Below, in pieces: positions 1-11,254 of a stretch of DNA of 64,000 bases. The notes below the pieces were generated by a model that worked only from the letters and a program-made list of their open reading frames with translations, did no database searches and was not told the origin of the DNA. The position numbers and the translations under genes were made by a program. Every line of letters starts with the position of its first letter. The stretch's first letter is position 1. Origin of the DNA: Rhodocollybia butyracea (lineage: Eukaryota > Basidiomycota > Agaricomycetes > Agaricales > Omphalotaceae); the NCBI GenBank assembly GCA_015501585.1, contig JADNRY010000039.1:248001-312000 (forward strand), read 5' to 3'.

Positions 1-1214
1 GAAGGCCTATCTGCTCTCCACGCAGCCGCTTACGCACAGGACATCGACCTCGTGCACTTCCTCATCGCCGAAGGAGCGATCTGGAACGCCGTAGACAACA
101 TGAAAAACACCGCAGGCGATATCGCGCTGAGTTTCGGAAACGAGGAGATATACACCGCAGTGCGTAACGCAGGGATTAGAGCTGGTGAATCAGCTTTCTC
201 TTTCTGTAGATAATAAGAGCTTCGCCCACCTGCGCTTGTAGAGATGCTACTGGCGGTACTTTCTCCGGTTTCAGAGCCAGAGGAACCTTCCTCCGAGTTC
301 ATGGTGATTCGTAGCGAGGACGATACGGCCGCTGGATCTACAGATGCTTTCCTGGCATCGAAATTAAAATTTGTGAAGGATGAGAATGGGCAAGAGATCT
401 GTGTCGTGAAAGCAGGCGATGATGAAATTGGGGTGAGTGACAAGCTCTTTTCGGATTCGACTTGTATAACTTTTTTTTTCTGTCAGGTCATGATGGCTTG
501 GGAAACGGGTATAATGGAGGAGACAGTAAAAGCGCTTTGCGAAGCGCATCCCAAGGCAGAAGGTCTCAAGGTACTCAATATCGGATTTGGCCTGGGTATA
601 GTAAGTAAACGCTTTCTCCTTACTCTCAAACAACCCAACTCATCTACCACCAGATCGACACGCTCTTCCAATCCCTCCCGAACCCTCCTGCCACCCACAT
701 CATAGTAGAACCCCATCCAGATGTGTTACAGCGCATGAAAGAGCACGGGTGGTATCAGAAACCAGGCGTTAAAATCCTCGAATGCAAATGGCAAGACTCG
801 ATAGAAGAGTTACTCGCGGTCGGGGGATTCGATGTCATTTACACCGATACATTCTCTGAAGATTATCATGCTCTTCGAGGGTTCTTTGAGCATCTACCTG
901 ATCTACTTGCTGGTCCAGAATCACGGTTTAGCTTTTTCAACGGGCTAGGCGCGACGAGTGAGTACATACCCGTCACTTTTTTTTTTTGTTTGTTTTTGTT
1001 TCAGCTCAATTAAGTTGCCTTCACTCTAGATTTACTGTTTTACGATGTATATTCGCACCTGGCAGAACTACACTTGAGTGATGTCGGCGTCGATGTACAA
1101 TGGAAAGACGTGAATCTGTCCAACGAGAGAGATGTGGATCGCTGGGGAAAAACGAGAGAGTATTTTCGTATGCCTTTGTATCGACTTCCGGTGGGTAGCA
1201 TGGCGAGATTCTAG
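1..1214 (+). CDS. RMT2: RMT2-type protein arginine methyltransferase, 3' part
   Basis: The gene is truncated at the 5' edge; frame 1 is open from base 1. The first exon encodes an ankyrin-like stretch (LSALHAAAYAQ...LVHFLIAEGA). Splicing out introns at about 194-240, 435-486, 601-654 and 959-1029 gives a continuous methyltransferase domain with a SAM-binding loop (VLNIGFGLGI), a VEPHPDV segment, and a FDVIYTDTF segment followed by FSFFNGLGATN. Ankyrin repeats plus this methyltransferase fold are the RMT2 architecture; in yeast the enzyme modifies the delta nitrogen of an arginine in ribosomal protein Rpl12. The last residues before the TAG at 1212-1214 are uncertain, because a short intron beginning at the final GTGGGT would give a different tail. 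Family assignment is from recalled architecture; confidence in the family is high and in the exact ends moderate. Confidence 0.85.
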
Positions 1215-1678
1215 GAAGTTTCAAGTACAAAGTTATCTACGCAATCGGATAATGATATATTCATGTGGGTAGCTGACCGACAGCGACTGCGTACAATGGC
1301 TCAGGACCATCTTTGCTCACGTCCACGGCACGCATTGAGTCTGGAACCTAGCTGTTCCAGGTTCCTCGATGGGGCCGCGCCAGCTACCCTTTTCCTCCAT
1401 CGCCTAAGCAACATTGAATGGCGACACCAAAATCGACGGGAGATTCTAATTTGAGTACACTGGTTGTGATAGATACGCCTTCAAGACCATCTATATATAC
1501 TTAATGCGTGATGGAAGGCGTACGTGCACAGGTACCCATCCACTGTCAAACCCAACACGAGAAGCCTACGCGTACAACATTATCCCTCCCATCCACTCCA
1601 CTTACCATCGTATCAAACATACAAGTCCTTTTTCCTAGCCTTCAAACTCTTTCCCTCCCTAACATCCACTCTTTCTTC

Positions 1679-2741
1679 TTAAACTCTAAAATCCTCCAAC
1701 CCCCTCTTCTCATCGACATACAACGGCACATTCCCCACGACACTCATCCTCGGAAGGCCCGGTTCAGCTTTATACGGATAATAATAGTTCGCCTCTGGGT
1801 CGAGCGGCGCGTTGATGTACGAAGGGAGGTACGCGTCTGGATGGAACGAGGTGGGTTGCATGCTTGCAGGGAGCTTGATGGTGAGGATCTACGAAACAAA
1901 GATATATAGTTTAACTCGAAAATGTAGGCAGGATATACGTACCGTGCTGTCCCTGAAGACGTTGGGGGTTTTGACGATCCAGGTGGACGAAGCGTTTTGG
2001 CCGTAGTTCAATCTATCTGCGCCGTTCCATTGTTTGACCAGCCTGTTAACTTGTTGGCGACCCTGTAGAACGACGAGTCAGTTGAAAGCACTACGAGAGA
2101 GTTAACGACGTACGATAAACTTCCAAACAGCGATAGGGACAAAAAAGACCAGGAGAACTCCAATGAACAATGCAAAAGTGATCATCCGACTCTGAAATTC
2201 CAAGGTGAAAACGATATTGAGAATGAGACGAAAAAAAAACCTAGGATAGAAAGTCCGGAACGCACCTCGGACAAACGCGCAAAATCGACGTCTCCGTTCT
2301 GGTCGACGACATTCATGTGGTTGTAAATGATGTTGTATAGGACTGCTGGGAGAACGAGTGAAGATCTGCGGAATGAATTTTTGACGAACGGTTCAACGCT
2401 GAAATAGAAAACAAACACTCACATAATCCCAACTACCATCCAAATTCTCTCAAACCAAGGCTTGCTGTATCGGGCCGCGGTATTCGCGAGGGAAGTAAGC
2501 CGCGTAGACCAGACGGCAGGGGTGATCTGGGTTTGTAGCTCAAAGGGAACCGGAGGAGGCGGGTGGGCCGCAGAAAGGTACTGGAGATATGTAGATGTTG
2601 TTGTAGATAGAAAAGACAATTGGAAGAGCGAAACAGAGTCAGTGGCAAGTCCAGTACATGACTTCAAGTTGTACGGACCAATGTAATATCGCTAACACTT
2701 CTCTTTGGCATAGCATATGCGGCGGAATATCCAGCGTCCAT
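1679..2741 (-). CDS. Two-helix membrane protein, intact founder of the M repeats
   Basis: Six exons (2741-2697, 2580-2423, 2365-2266, 2191-2114, 2062-1943, 1888-1679) join in frame to 236 residues with no stop. The protein has a proline-rich N-terminal part and a first hydrophobic helix around the IWMVVGI...LVLPAVLYNIIY region. A short acidic loop follows (DQNGDVDFARL), then a second helix (ITFALFIGVLLVFFVPIAVW), and a soluble tail ending in GLPRMSVVGNVPLYVDEKRG. I do not recognise a named family; it looks like a conserved basidiomycete protein of an internal membrane. It is the only undamaged copy: degenerate versions recur near 7, 9, 12 and 15 kb as part of the tandem array. It is convergent with RMT2. 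Confidence 0.7.
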
Positions 2742-3084
2742 GATTCGGCTTTTTCAGCGATAGTAATACGTTAAACCTAAAGGAATTTGGTGGGCTTGGA
2801 CAAAGTTGTTTCTGTGTCTGACCGCTAGCGGTACAGGTTAAAAGGAATGGAAAAGGGCTGAAACGATCCAGTCGAGTTGAGATATTGAGATACCACCAGG
2901 GAAAGGAAGAAAGGAGGAAAAGAATAAGGAATAAAGGGATGAAGGAGAAAGAGGGAGAGAAAGAAGCGTGGGCAACAACTGGTTGATTTAGCAACTGATT
3001 AGTATAATAATAATTTGTTTCAGCGTTGCGATGGCACTTTCGATATTTTTAAATTCTCTACGACTATGTACAGTACGCCAACGC

Positions 3085-3812
3085 TCAGTTCAGGAGATTT
3101 GGCACACCAGCTATGCCCTTCACTCTCTCGAACTCCTCCAGTCGCTCTCTATACCGAAGATTGATCGCGGACCTGAGCAACGGCCAACTCGCCTGGAAGT
3201 TCTTTCGTGGACACAACACCCACAATTCGGCGTCAAATTTATTCCCTAGTTCCATCTTCCCATCCCGATCGTGTCTAATCCTTCGGAGTTTCTTTACTTT
3301 CGGGTCTATGTGGTATATCGAAGAGAAACCATCCTCGTCCACTCTGAGCCACCCAATGCATGGCCATTCGCCACCGCAAACGGCATTATCAGATCTTGCC
3401 TCGAGCACAAAAATAATCATATTTTTGGGATTGACGGCACTCTTTGCCTCGGTACTGGCTTTCTTTTTCCCGGTGGCTTGCCTGGTAAGGGGTCTACCAC
3501 CACTGGGTTTATGTTTCGTGGCACGGTTTTTTTTGGTCTCCCTTGGCACCCGATCTCGTTTTCATGCCACGGGGTTTTATGGCGCTGACCTCGTTGGCGG
3601 GCTCGTTGGCGAAGGAGATATGATCCACTGGTACGTGTAACAGGGTATTAATGGCCGCATTAACCGCATCTTTGACTGAGAATCCCACAGAAGGGAATTC
3701 AGGAGGCTCGTTCACGTCCAAGCTATACTCAAGCACGGTAGCTCGAAATTCCTTGGACCACTAGTGGTATAGTCATGAGTAGATGAAGCGAAAAATGATT
3801 ACTTGATTCTAC
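3085..3812 (-). pseudogene. A1: secreted-family second exon, frameshifted, without its own signal exon
   Basis: This is the first of seven paralogues (family A). A standard family intron (3812-3761, GTAG...CTAG) precedes the exon, which opens WSKEFRATVLEYSL. The family core is present: IIFVLEARS, then a C-G-G-E-W-P-C-I-G-W motif, then SSIYHIDPKV. The frame breaks at eight T residues (3527-3534, poly-A on the coding strand), one base out. No signal-peptide exon of its own remains: the upstream sequence runs straight into copy A2, so A1 looks like the C-terminal module of an A2-A1 fusion. The break may be a true mutation or a homopolymer read error. Confidence 0.6.
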
Positions 3813-4789
3813 CTCTGATTTAGGGACATCAGCAAAGGGAGGGCCATGCACAGCTTCAGCATTGGAATGCACTGAGCTAGAGCTAGAGCTAGACACGGTG
3901 ACAATGGAGCCAGGGGTTTCCCCCGTATGAGCCTCCGTCTGTGGCGTCGGTAGGTTCGTACCAGCCTTCTCCGGATGATGTTTTTTGTTCCAGTTCTCTC
4001 GGTCATGGGCGTTTATTGATTCACGGTCTGCATGCCTTTGCTCTAGATCCTGCTTTTCGATCGCTTCCTTCAGCTTCGGCCACGCTTTCTGGAATATATC
4101 TCGATGATCCTTCCAAAATTCGTTATGAAAACTGTCCCCTTGTGCCTTCCTCTTCGCTTCTGGCCCCCAACTCGGTCTCCCATCGTGGCGAAACCTCCAG
4201 AGCTCTTTTTTCGGCCTTATGTCATATATCGAAGAGAAATTACCCAAATTTTTCGATTCTCTGCGCCACCCAACACACGCCCAGACGCCACCGCAAATAG
4301 CAGCCTCAGAATCTAGTGCCTCGTCACAAAGATCACGTCATTGGACATTAGATCATCAGTATTGGATCTCTCGTTGGTGCACTGGATACCACGTCCCTCG
4401 AAAATATCTTTGCCTAGTAAGTTTCTGATGGTTGGGGTGAAGCCACGTCTGGCCTTGGTTCCTACAGAAGGGAACGTGGTCGAGTCGAAAGCATCAACAA
4501 TGGTAAGTCGATATGGGTGGGCCTAGTAGTAGTCATGAATAACTTATGAAACCAAAATTGTCTGATTGAATTCTACCTGTCGTAGCTTCTCAACGTCAAA
4601 GTCAAAGTCAAACTTTTTGACATCGAAGGGCTTGAGAGTCAGAGGGGGGAAGGGACGGTCGTAACTAATGTCATTACGGGCATGGACAGTCTGAGAGGGC
4701 GGGGAAGAGAGAGGAGTGGGTATTGCATGCGCAGCGGAGATGAACACAGTGAAGACAAGCACAAAGCACCGGATATGCGATGTCAACAT
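3813..4789 (-). pseudogene. A2: secreted-family copy with one-base frameshift
   Basis: The signal exon (4789-4577) encodes a secretion leader (hydrophobic FVLVFTVFISAAHA) followed by a proline-rich segment. An intron (4576-4523) is followed by AHPYRLTIVDAFD and the conserved PSVGTKARRGFTPTI stretch. After NDVIFV one base is missing compared with A6 and A7 (which continue FEAL), giving an immediate stop. Downstream the frame resumes (C-G-G-V-W-A-C-V-G-W, then FSSIYDIRP), followed by a K/E-rich and serine-rich tail that ends at the intron leading into A1. If the frameshifts are read errors, A2 and A1 would form one three-exon gene with two tandem family-A modules. Confidence 0.6.
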
Positions 4790-4854
4790 CGGAAAAGAGT
4801 ATTGAGGTTGAGTGGGGGAACTGAGCCAGCAGTTACCCTCCCATCGGGGCGCTC

Positions 4855-4895
4855 CCTGTTTTATATATCATTGGCCAAAATCGCGCCAACCTGTG
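4855..4895 (-). promoter_or_regulatory. CCAAT/TATA core promoter of A2
   Basis: On the minus strand a GGCGCGATTTTGG block is followed by CCAAT and, about 5 bases on, by ATATATAAAAC, about 70 bp before the A2 start codon. Nearly the same block lies in front of A5 and A7 and, in altered form, A4 and A6. Confidence 0.55.
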
Positions 4896-4974
4896 TTAGG
4901 TTAAGCGAGTCGAGTCGGATGCGTTTCAAGTCAAGTAAGATTTGAAATTCAGGATACCAAGCGCTCAGCTGCGC

Positions 4975-5345
4975 TACGCCTTTCGGCTTCTACTAACTAT
5001 ATATGTGATGCTCAGACGCTACAAAGTAGTAGAGGAACCCAGAAGGGTACCGGGCCAAATCGAGGCGGACAGTGAATGACTGTATGTGGTCTTTGTTGGG
5101 TCTTTGACAAATTTGTTAAGTTAAAAGGATAAATAAAATGGAAAAGGGCTGGAACGATGCAGTTGAAACTTGAGATATTGACTCGGTGTCACTAGGGAAA
5201 GGAAAAAAGAATAAAGGGATGAAGGAGAAAGAGGAAAAGAAAGCCCTCATCAACCAGTTGAACGATATACTGATTAATTTTTCAGTTGCAATAACGCTAT
5301 GTACAGTCCTCCGAATTCAGAGCCCGGTCGTCGCTCGCTCCGAAG
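4975..5345. other. Fused remnants of DUF1746 5' end and M upstream region
   Basis: Bases around 4985-5025 match the region at the start codon of the intact DUF1746 gene (TATATATGTGATG then CAGACGCTA). From about 5035 the sequence matches the region upstream of M at 2800-3080 (AAAAGGGCTG, GAAACGAT, then AATAAAGGGATGAAGGAGAA). The M coding exons themselves are missing here, so this unit lost nearly the whole M copy by deletion. No gene is seen in this interval. Confidence 0.55.
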
Positions 5346-5359
5346 ATTGGTCACATCCA

Positions 5360-6286
5360 TTATGCCTTCGACGTTTCCGACGCTTTCTTTTTGACGTTTT
5401 TGCGCTGCTGCCTGTTCTGGGTCCTTGTCTTTTCCTTTTCCTCCTTGTCGCTTTTGCGCTGCCGCCTGTTCTGGGCCCTTATATTTTCCTCTGCCTTCAT
5501 TTTCTCCAGTATTTCGTTATGCCGAATATTGATCCCTTGCTTCAACAATGGCCAAGTTTTCTCGAACTCCTCTCGTGAACACAACTTCCAAAATTCGGTA
5601 TCCATTTCTTTTCCCATCTTCACGTTATCCTCATCCCCATCGTGTTTAATCCTCTCGAGCTCTACGTTCTGGTTCATGTGGTACATCGAATAGAAATGCG
5701 GGGTATCCAGTCTGATCCACCCAAGACATGGCCAATCGCCGCCGCAAAGAACTGTTGAGTCGTCAGAATTTGCCTCGAGCACAAAAATAGTCATTTTGGC
5801 TCTGGCTCTGGCTTCCTCGGTATTAGCTTCATGGGCACTGGCTCCCTCGGGAATGGTTCCCCAGGGAATGAACTCATTGATATAGACGACACGACCACGG
5901 GCAGGTTTTTTGCCTAACAGGGTACCAATAACCGAACCGAGCACGTTGTTGGATCCCACACGAGGGATCTTTGTAGGGGATGTGTCCGTGTCCAATTCAT
6001 ACTCAAGCACGGTAGCTCTATATTCCGCGATACCTCCATTTGTCCCGCGCCACTAGTGGTATAGTCATGAGTAGATGAAACGAAAATCGTTAGTTGGTTC
6101 TACCTTTGATTTAGGGAGCTCCATCCGCGAGGTTTCTGGGTGAGATGGCAAGGGAGAGCCAGGCCGTACGGGCGTGCGGTGATGTGCCTCAGGTTGTGCC
6201 CCAGGCTGGATGGGTATTGCATGCACAGCAGAGATGAGCACAGCGGAGACGAGCACGAAGTAATGTATATGTGGTGTTATCAACAT
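5360..6286 (-). CDS. A3: intact secreted family-A protein, 291 aa
   Basis: Exon 1 is 6286-6104 (61 codons): a signal peptide (MLITPHIHYFVLVSAVLISA...) and a proline-rich propeptide-like segment. Intron 6103-6053 is 51 nt, phase 0, with branch-like CTCATGAC. Exon 2 is 6052-5360. The mature protein has an N-terminal segment, then MTIFVLEAN, C-G-G-D-W-P-C-L-G-W, FYSMYHMNQNVELERIKHDG, an aromatic FWKLCSREEFEKTWPLLK helix, and a strongly basic tail with repeated RTQNR/RAQNR motifs. The function is unknown; only secretion is suggested. The promoter in front is altered compared with the other copies (no clear TATA run). It is one of three intact copies in the array. Confidence 0.7.
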
Positions 6287-6479
6287 CGGAAAAGGTTGAG
6301 AAAAATTGGGGAAAGAACTGAGAGGAACTGAGCCAGCAGTAAGCCTGCCCCATCAATCATGTCGCCCTTTGTTTTATCGTTGGCGCAAACGGCGCAAACA
6401 TGTATCATGAAACTCTGATGAGGCCTAAGCGAACGCCGAACTGGATGTGTTTCAAGCCAAATTTTGAAATTCAGGGCCT

Positions 6480-6736
6480 GCACTAAGCGCCCTTCTCGAG
6501 TCCTTCTCGTTGTAAGTACGCGACCCTATTACGCACAAAGAAAGCATATTACTGTTGTTTTACTTACTGATCGTTTATCCCAGTGTATATCTCTCGCCGT
6601 CGTTATTCAATATGTTCCGCCGGCTCTCATCCCAACTCGTGTGTCCGTCCCACAACAAAAAAACTTTCACCCCATTTGCTCTGCGCCATATTTCTTCTTC
6701 TTCCCGCTCTTCAGCAGCGGCTTCAGGGTCACCTTG
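6480..6736 (+). pseudogene. Truncated DUF1746 5' fragment (unit 3)
   Basis: Similar to exons 1-2 of the intact gene at 18140. It includes the segment FRRLSSQLV at about 6601 and stops matching at CAGCGGCTTCAGGG, where M-flank sequence (ACCCATACGAGAAG) begins. Compared with the intact gene, two extra bases shift the frame in the CGCCAT..TTCTTC segment. It is a duplication by-product. Confidence 0.65.
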
Positions 6737-6809
6737 AAACCCATACGAGAAGACTGGGCGTACAACCGTATCCATCCCGCCCATTCCATTGCCTCACTAT
6801 CCTCTCCTT

Positions 6810-7720
6810 CCCTCTTAACCTCCTAAACGTTAAGTTCCAGAATCCTCCAACCCCCTCTTGGCAATATACAACGGCACATTCCCCACGATACGCATCCTCG
6901 GAAGGCCCGGTTCAGCTGTATACGGATAATGATAACTGGCATCTGCGCGTTGATGTACGCAGGGAGGTACGCGTCTGGATGGAATGAAGTGGGTTTCATG
7001 CTTGCAAGGAGCTTGATGGTTAGTATCTGTGAAGCAAAGATATATGCAGGTTTAGTTTTGCTAGGATACTGATTATATGCACCGTGCTGTCCTTGTCTCC
7101 CGAAGGCAGAATCTAACACCTCTTGACACTAACGAGTCGAGGTATGGTTAGAGTGCTGTCCCTGAACACGTTCGGGGTATCGTCGATCCAGGTAGAGAAG
7201 GCGTTTTGGCCATAAGTACATAGTTTGATCTATCCGCGCGTTCCATTGTTTGACCAGCCTGTTGACTTGTTGGTGATCCTGTAGAACGGAGAGTCAAGTT
7301 GACGCAGTACGAGTGAGGTAACGACGTACGATAAACTTCCAAATAGCGATAGGGATGAAAAAAAAACCAGGAAGACTCCGATGAACAGTGCGAAAGTGAT
7401 CGTCTAATTCTGAAGTTCCAAAGCAAAGACAATGTCGAGAATTAGACAAAAAAACCTGAAATAAAAAGTCCTGAACACACCTCGGTCAAATGCGCAAAAT
7501 CGACGTTCGTGTTCTGGTCGTGTGGTTGTAAATGATGCCGTATATGACTGCTGGGAGAACGAGGGAAGCTCTGGAGGATGAGCTAGAGATGATACAGTTG
7601 CAGATTATGTAGATCGAAAAGGGTTGAAACGATCCGGTTAAAATTGAGTTAAAGGAAGAATGAAGTAAGGATGAAGGAGAAGGAAGAAGGAAGGATTTAT
7701 TACACGCGTGGTCCAAGAGT
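6810..7720 (-). pseudogene. M1: decayed copy of the two-helix membrane protein
   Basis: The C-terminal exon is recognisable (ILTIKL.ASMKPTSFHPDAYLPAYIN) but frameshifted afterwards. The exon with LVKQWN carries a 60-bp insertion flanked by a 9-bp repeat. The helix exons are partial, and the upstream M flank follows to about 7720. This is not expected to encode a full protein. Confidence 0.65.
7093..7152. repeat. 60-bp dispersed element with 9-bp target repeat (copy 1)
   Basis: The element begins TTGTCTCCCGAAGGCAGA and ends GGTATGGTTAGA. It interrupts M1 between two copies of GTGCTGTCC (7084-7092 and 7153-7161), a stretch present only once in M0 and the other M copies. The element can fold into two hairpins (GTCTCC/GG-AGAC and TCTAAC/GTTAGA). 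Related copies are at 15229 and 49024. Confidence 0.7.
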
Positions 7721-7966
7721 TGAATAAATGTTGAACGTTCTGGATGTTTGAACGCTGGATCCAGAGATAGAAGGAGAGAGAAAGAAAGCTGTGTTCCATC
7801 AAAAATATTGTTAGCGACTGATTATTTTTTTCTAGTTGCGATGGGTAGCCGTATGTACTTGACCACTATTTAAGTCAACGCTTGCTTAGTGGTACTCCCC
7901 AGGATGTTTCCCAAATCCATTCTCTCCTTCATCTCCTTCGCCTCCTTTGCCTTTGCTTTGGCCACC

Positions 7967-8824
7967 TCAGCCTGCCACTTTTTCTTCTCCTTGTCTTGGC
8001 TTTTTTTTTCTCACTTCCGCCATTCGTTCTCTATGTTGGTGATCAATTGCTTCCTTCAGCACCGGCCACTTCGACTCGAACTCCCTTCGTGGGAACACGT
8101 TCCAAAAGTCGATATCGAATTGTTTCCCTTGCGCCTCTTCTTGATTCTTATACCCATCAAAATGTAACCTCTTGGGCTCCAGTACGTCCGGATTTATGGG
8201 GTACATTGAGTAGAAAGCAGGTTTACTATCCGAGACGCTTCTGCGCCACCCAATACATGGCCATTTGCCACCGCAAATCGCAGTGTCATATTTTGCCTCG
8301 ACCACAAAAACAGCCATCTTTTCGAGTAAGTTGGTACTGGCGTGTTTACGGGGTTGGGGTTCTTTGGGACTGGGGTTGGTGTAGGTGATCTTCTTATCAA
8401 CTGCGATGGATAACACGGTAGAAACGGTCTTAGCAGCCCAATTTCTGACTCGGGGATGCACGGCAGGGAATTCATCGGGCTTGGTTACGTGCAAGTTTAT
8501 GTTTATAGGGAGCTTGGCCATGTCCAAGGTATAATCAAGTATGGTAACTCGATATTCCTTGGGCCACTAGTAACAGTCATGAGTAAATGAAACGAAAGTC
8601 GACTAGTTGATTCTACCTCATCTTTGAGAAGAGGCTTTCTGGGATGGGCCAGCTTCTCCAGCTTCTGAATGCGAGCGAGAGCCAGGTGTGACGGAACCAG
8701 GCAGGATAGGAGAGCGAGGCGCAATGGGCTCGATGGCCGCGAAAGGGGTGGGCAATGCATGCACAGCAGAGATGAGCACAGCGGAGAAGACGAGTACAAA
8801 GCAATGGATATGCGGTATCAACAT
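7967..8824 (-). pseudogene. A4: secreted family-A copy, signal exon out of frame
   Basis: Exon 2 (8566-7967) is fully open for 199 codons: WPKEYRVTILDYT, AVFVVEAKYDTAICGG, C-G-G-K-W-P-C-I-G-W, FYSMYPINPDV, then FDIDFWNVFPRREFESKWP and a basic end. The signal exon starts at 8824 (MLIPHIHCFVLVFSAVLISA). In that frame it reaches TGA four bases before the standard donor (8616), one base out of phase with exon 2. Either one base is lost or gained in exon 1, or a different start or splice is used. The intron (8616-8567) is otherwise typical. Because exon 2 is undamaged, I think a functional gene with a local sequence error is as likely as a pseudogene. Confidence 0.6.
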
Positions 8825-9019
8825 CGGAAAAGAGTAGTTTTGGGGGTTGAGTCAAGTGGGTGAACCGAGCCAGCAGTTACCCTCCCACCATGTCGCTCTC
8901 TGTTTTTATATATCATTGACTAAAATGGCGCAAAAGAGCGCAAACGTGGTAGATAGAGATAGATGCGAAACACTGATGATGTTTGAAATTCAGGAACTAC
9001 CGAGCGCTAAACGCTAAGC

Positions 9020-9830
9020 GCCCTTCTGAGTTCTTTTTGCTCTTCAACAACAGCTTCAGCGTCACCTCGAAACCCATTCAAGAACACTACTTCCCTCCTA
9101 ACCTCTGAATCCCTTCCCTACCGAACATTAAACGTTAAACTTTAGAATCCTTTAGCTCCTTGTCAACATACAAAGGCGCATCCCGACAACGCTCAGCTTT
9201 GTACGGATAATGATAATTCGTATCTGGGTCGAGCGGCGTGTCGATGTACGCAGGGTGGATGTAGCGAGGTGGGTTTCATGCTTGCAGGGCTTGATGGTTA
9301 GGATCTGTGAGAAAAAAATGCGTGTAGATTGTACACTTATGTTTTAGTGTGTTCAATATGAGATATGGGATATGGGGTATAGGGATGAAAGGAGAACATA
9401 CCGTGCTGTCCCTGAACACGTTTAGGGCTTTGACGATCCAGGTGGACGATACATTCGCCGTTTTGGCTGTAGTTTGATCTATTGGCGCCGTTCCATTGTT
9501 TGACCAGCGTGTTAACTTTGTTGGCGACGCTGTCGAACGGTGAGTCAGTGAGTCGAAGTTGAAAGCAGTACAACGTAACGTACTTACGATAGACTTTCAG
9601 ATGGCGATAGGGATTAAAAAGACCAGGAGGACTCTAATGAACAGTGCAAAAGTGATCACCCGATTCTGAAGTTCCAAAGCAAAGACAGTATCGAGAAAGA
9701 ACTTTCATTAGACAAAAACCCTGGTTGCAGATGTCGATGACGCCGTATAGGACTGCTGGGAGGAGCTGGGAGGAGTTAAAGATGATTTGACACGAAACTG
9801 CGAGCGGTAAAGGTTGCAGCTGCAGATCGA
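9020..9830 (-). pseudogene. M2: decayed M copy, preceded by a tiny DUF1746 remnant
   Basis: Only about 50 bp of DUF1746 exon 2 remain (9025-9075, GCTCTTCAACAACAGCTTCAG). M-derived sequence follows: the YYPYK-type exon (about 9190-9260), the exon with the PNVFRDST-type end (near 9400-9480), part of the QWNGA exon (9480-9540) and the helix-2 exon (9590-9660). Deletions remove most of the helix-1 and N-terminal exons. No complete reading frame remains. Confidence 0.6.
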
Positions 9831-9976
9831 AAATGGTTGAAACGATCCAGTCAAAATTGAGAAAGGAAGAAAGAGAAGGAAAGCCGTGATCGTATCGATA
9901 TCGAAAACAAGGTTAGCAACTGATTACTATTTTTCTAGTTGCAATGGCCACTCGATACATTTGTAAGTATGAACGC

Positions 9977-11037
9977 TTAGCTCATGATGCTGCTTAAAGC
10001 CATCCTGCCCTTACCACTACTACTAGCCTCAGGTTGTTTCCCTTTTCCTTCGTTTGACTCTGGGCTTCCGCGTTCAGACCCACGCCCTGGGCCTGGATTC
10101 GATCTGTCCTCCATCTCCTGGACCTGAGCGGCCTGAGCGTTGGGCTCCAAGGCCATTCTCCCATTTTTTCTGATTCTACTTTCTCGTGTGTTTCTGATCT
10201 TCTGCTTGGTCACTTTGCTCTTGTGCTCTTGATGCCGGCGATCAATCGCTTCCTTCAGCTTCGGCCACTTCCTCTGGAACTCCTCTCGTGGAAACAAGTT
10301 CCAGAACTCGATGTCATATTCGTTCCACTCTTTCTTCGACTCCTTATTCAGATACCCAGCGTGTTTTAACTCCTCGAGCGCAACGTTCGGCTTTATGTCA
10401 TAGATTGCATAGTAAGCCTGCTTTGGCCTGACTGAAACGCGTAACCCAATACATGGCCATTCGCCACTGCAGATTTTAGTGACATCGTTGGCTAGACCTC
10501 GTGTCTCGTACACAAAAACAGCCATCTTGGGCCCGCTGTCCTTGGCACTGAGTTTTTTGGTACTGGGTTTTTTGGGGTTGGAGTAGTAGGTCTTACCATC
10601 TGCTGTGGTGCCTACCACGGTGGAAATGGTCAAACCGACCCAATATTTGACTTGGTGTGCCACAGGGATGAATTCAGGGGGGTTGGTCTCGTCCCAAATT
10701 ACAGGGAACTTGGTCAGGTCCAGGATGGTAGCTCTGTACGGAAGGGACCACTAGTAACAGTCATGATCAGAAAATGAAACCAAAAATGACTAATCGATTC
10801 TACATGTGCTTTATTCCAGGATAGACCAGCTTCGGACTGCGAACGAGAGTCGGGGACGATGGGGTGTGGGCCACCTGTGGAACGCGAGGGAGAGCCAGGT
10901 GCGACGGAACCAGGCACGATGGGAGAGCGAGGCGCAATGGGCTCGATGGCCGCGGAAGGGGCGGGCAATGCATGCACAGCAGAAATAAGCACGACAGAGA
11001 AGACGAGCACAAAGCAGCGGATATGCGATGGCAGCAT
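9977..11037 (-). CDS. A5: intact secreted family-A protein, 335 aa, longest intact copy
   Basis: Exon 1 (11037-10804, 78 codons) has signal MLPSHIRCFVLVFSVVLISA and a Pro/Ser-rich linker. The intron 10803-10751 is 53 nt and phase 0. Exon 2 (10750-9977) starts WSLPYRATILDLTKFPV and contains MAVFVYETRG, the core C-S-G-E-W-P-C-I-G (here followed by LRV, not WRR), YYAIYDIKPNVALEELKHAG, and YDIEFWNLFPREEFQRKWP. A long hydrophilic tail ends GKGRMALSSIMS. That RMALS motif recurs at the end of A7, and an internal GRMALEP is also present. The first Gly of the CGG core is replaced by Ser. Promoter at 11119-11155. The function is unknown; secretion is inferred from the leader. Confidence 0.72.
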
Positions 11038-11118
11038 CGGAAAAGAATTTTGAGATTGACGTTGAGTCGGGGTGGGGGAGCTGAGCCAGCAGTTATCATC
11101 CCATCAGGTCGTTCCCTG

Positions 11119-11155
11119 CTTTATATATCATTGGCCAAAATCGCGCCAACCTGTG
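11119..11155 (-). promoter_or_regulatory. CCAAT/TATA core promoter of A5
   Basis: The minus-strand order is GGTTGGCGCGATTTTGG, CCAAT, then ATATATAAAGC, about 80 bp before the A5 start. The core is almost identical to the A2 promoter although the coding regions are strongly diverged. Confidence 0.55.
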
Positions 11156-11254
11156 TATAGGTTACATTATAAGCGAGTCGGATGCGTTCCAAGTTAAGTA
11201 GGATTTGAAATTCAGGATACCGAGTGCTCAGCACTAATCCCTGTACGCCTTTTC

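Noticed and set aside
2690..2710. Apparent 11-base insertion in M0 compared with M3
   Set aside because: It falls inside the first intron of M0 once the GTTAGC donor and CTCCAG acceptor are used, so it does not break the gene.
2692..2994. 100-codon frame ahead of the M gene (minus)
   Set aside because: It spans the M start and the pyrimidine-rich upstream region; the spliced M frame from 2741 explains the locus better.
6575..6784. Frames read on the strand opposite the DUF1746 fragments
   Set aside because: They are shadows of the truncated exon and change between otherwise similar copies.
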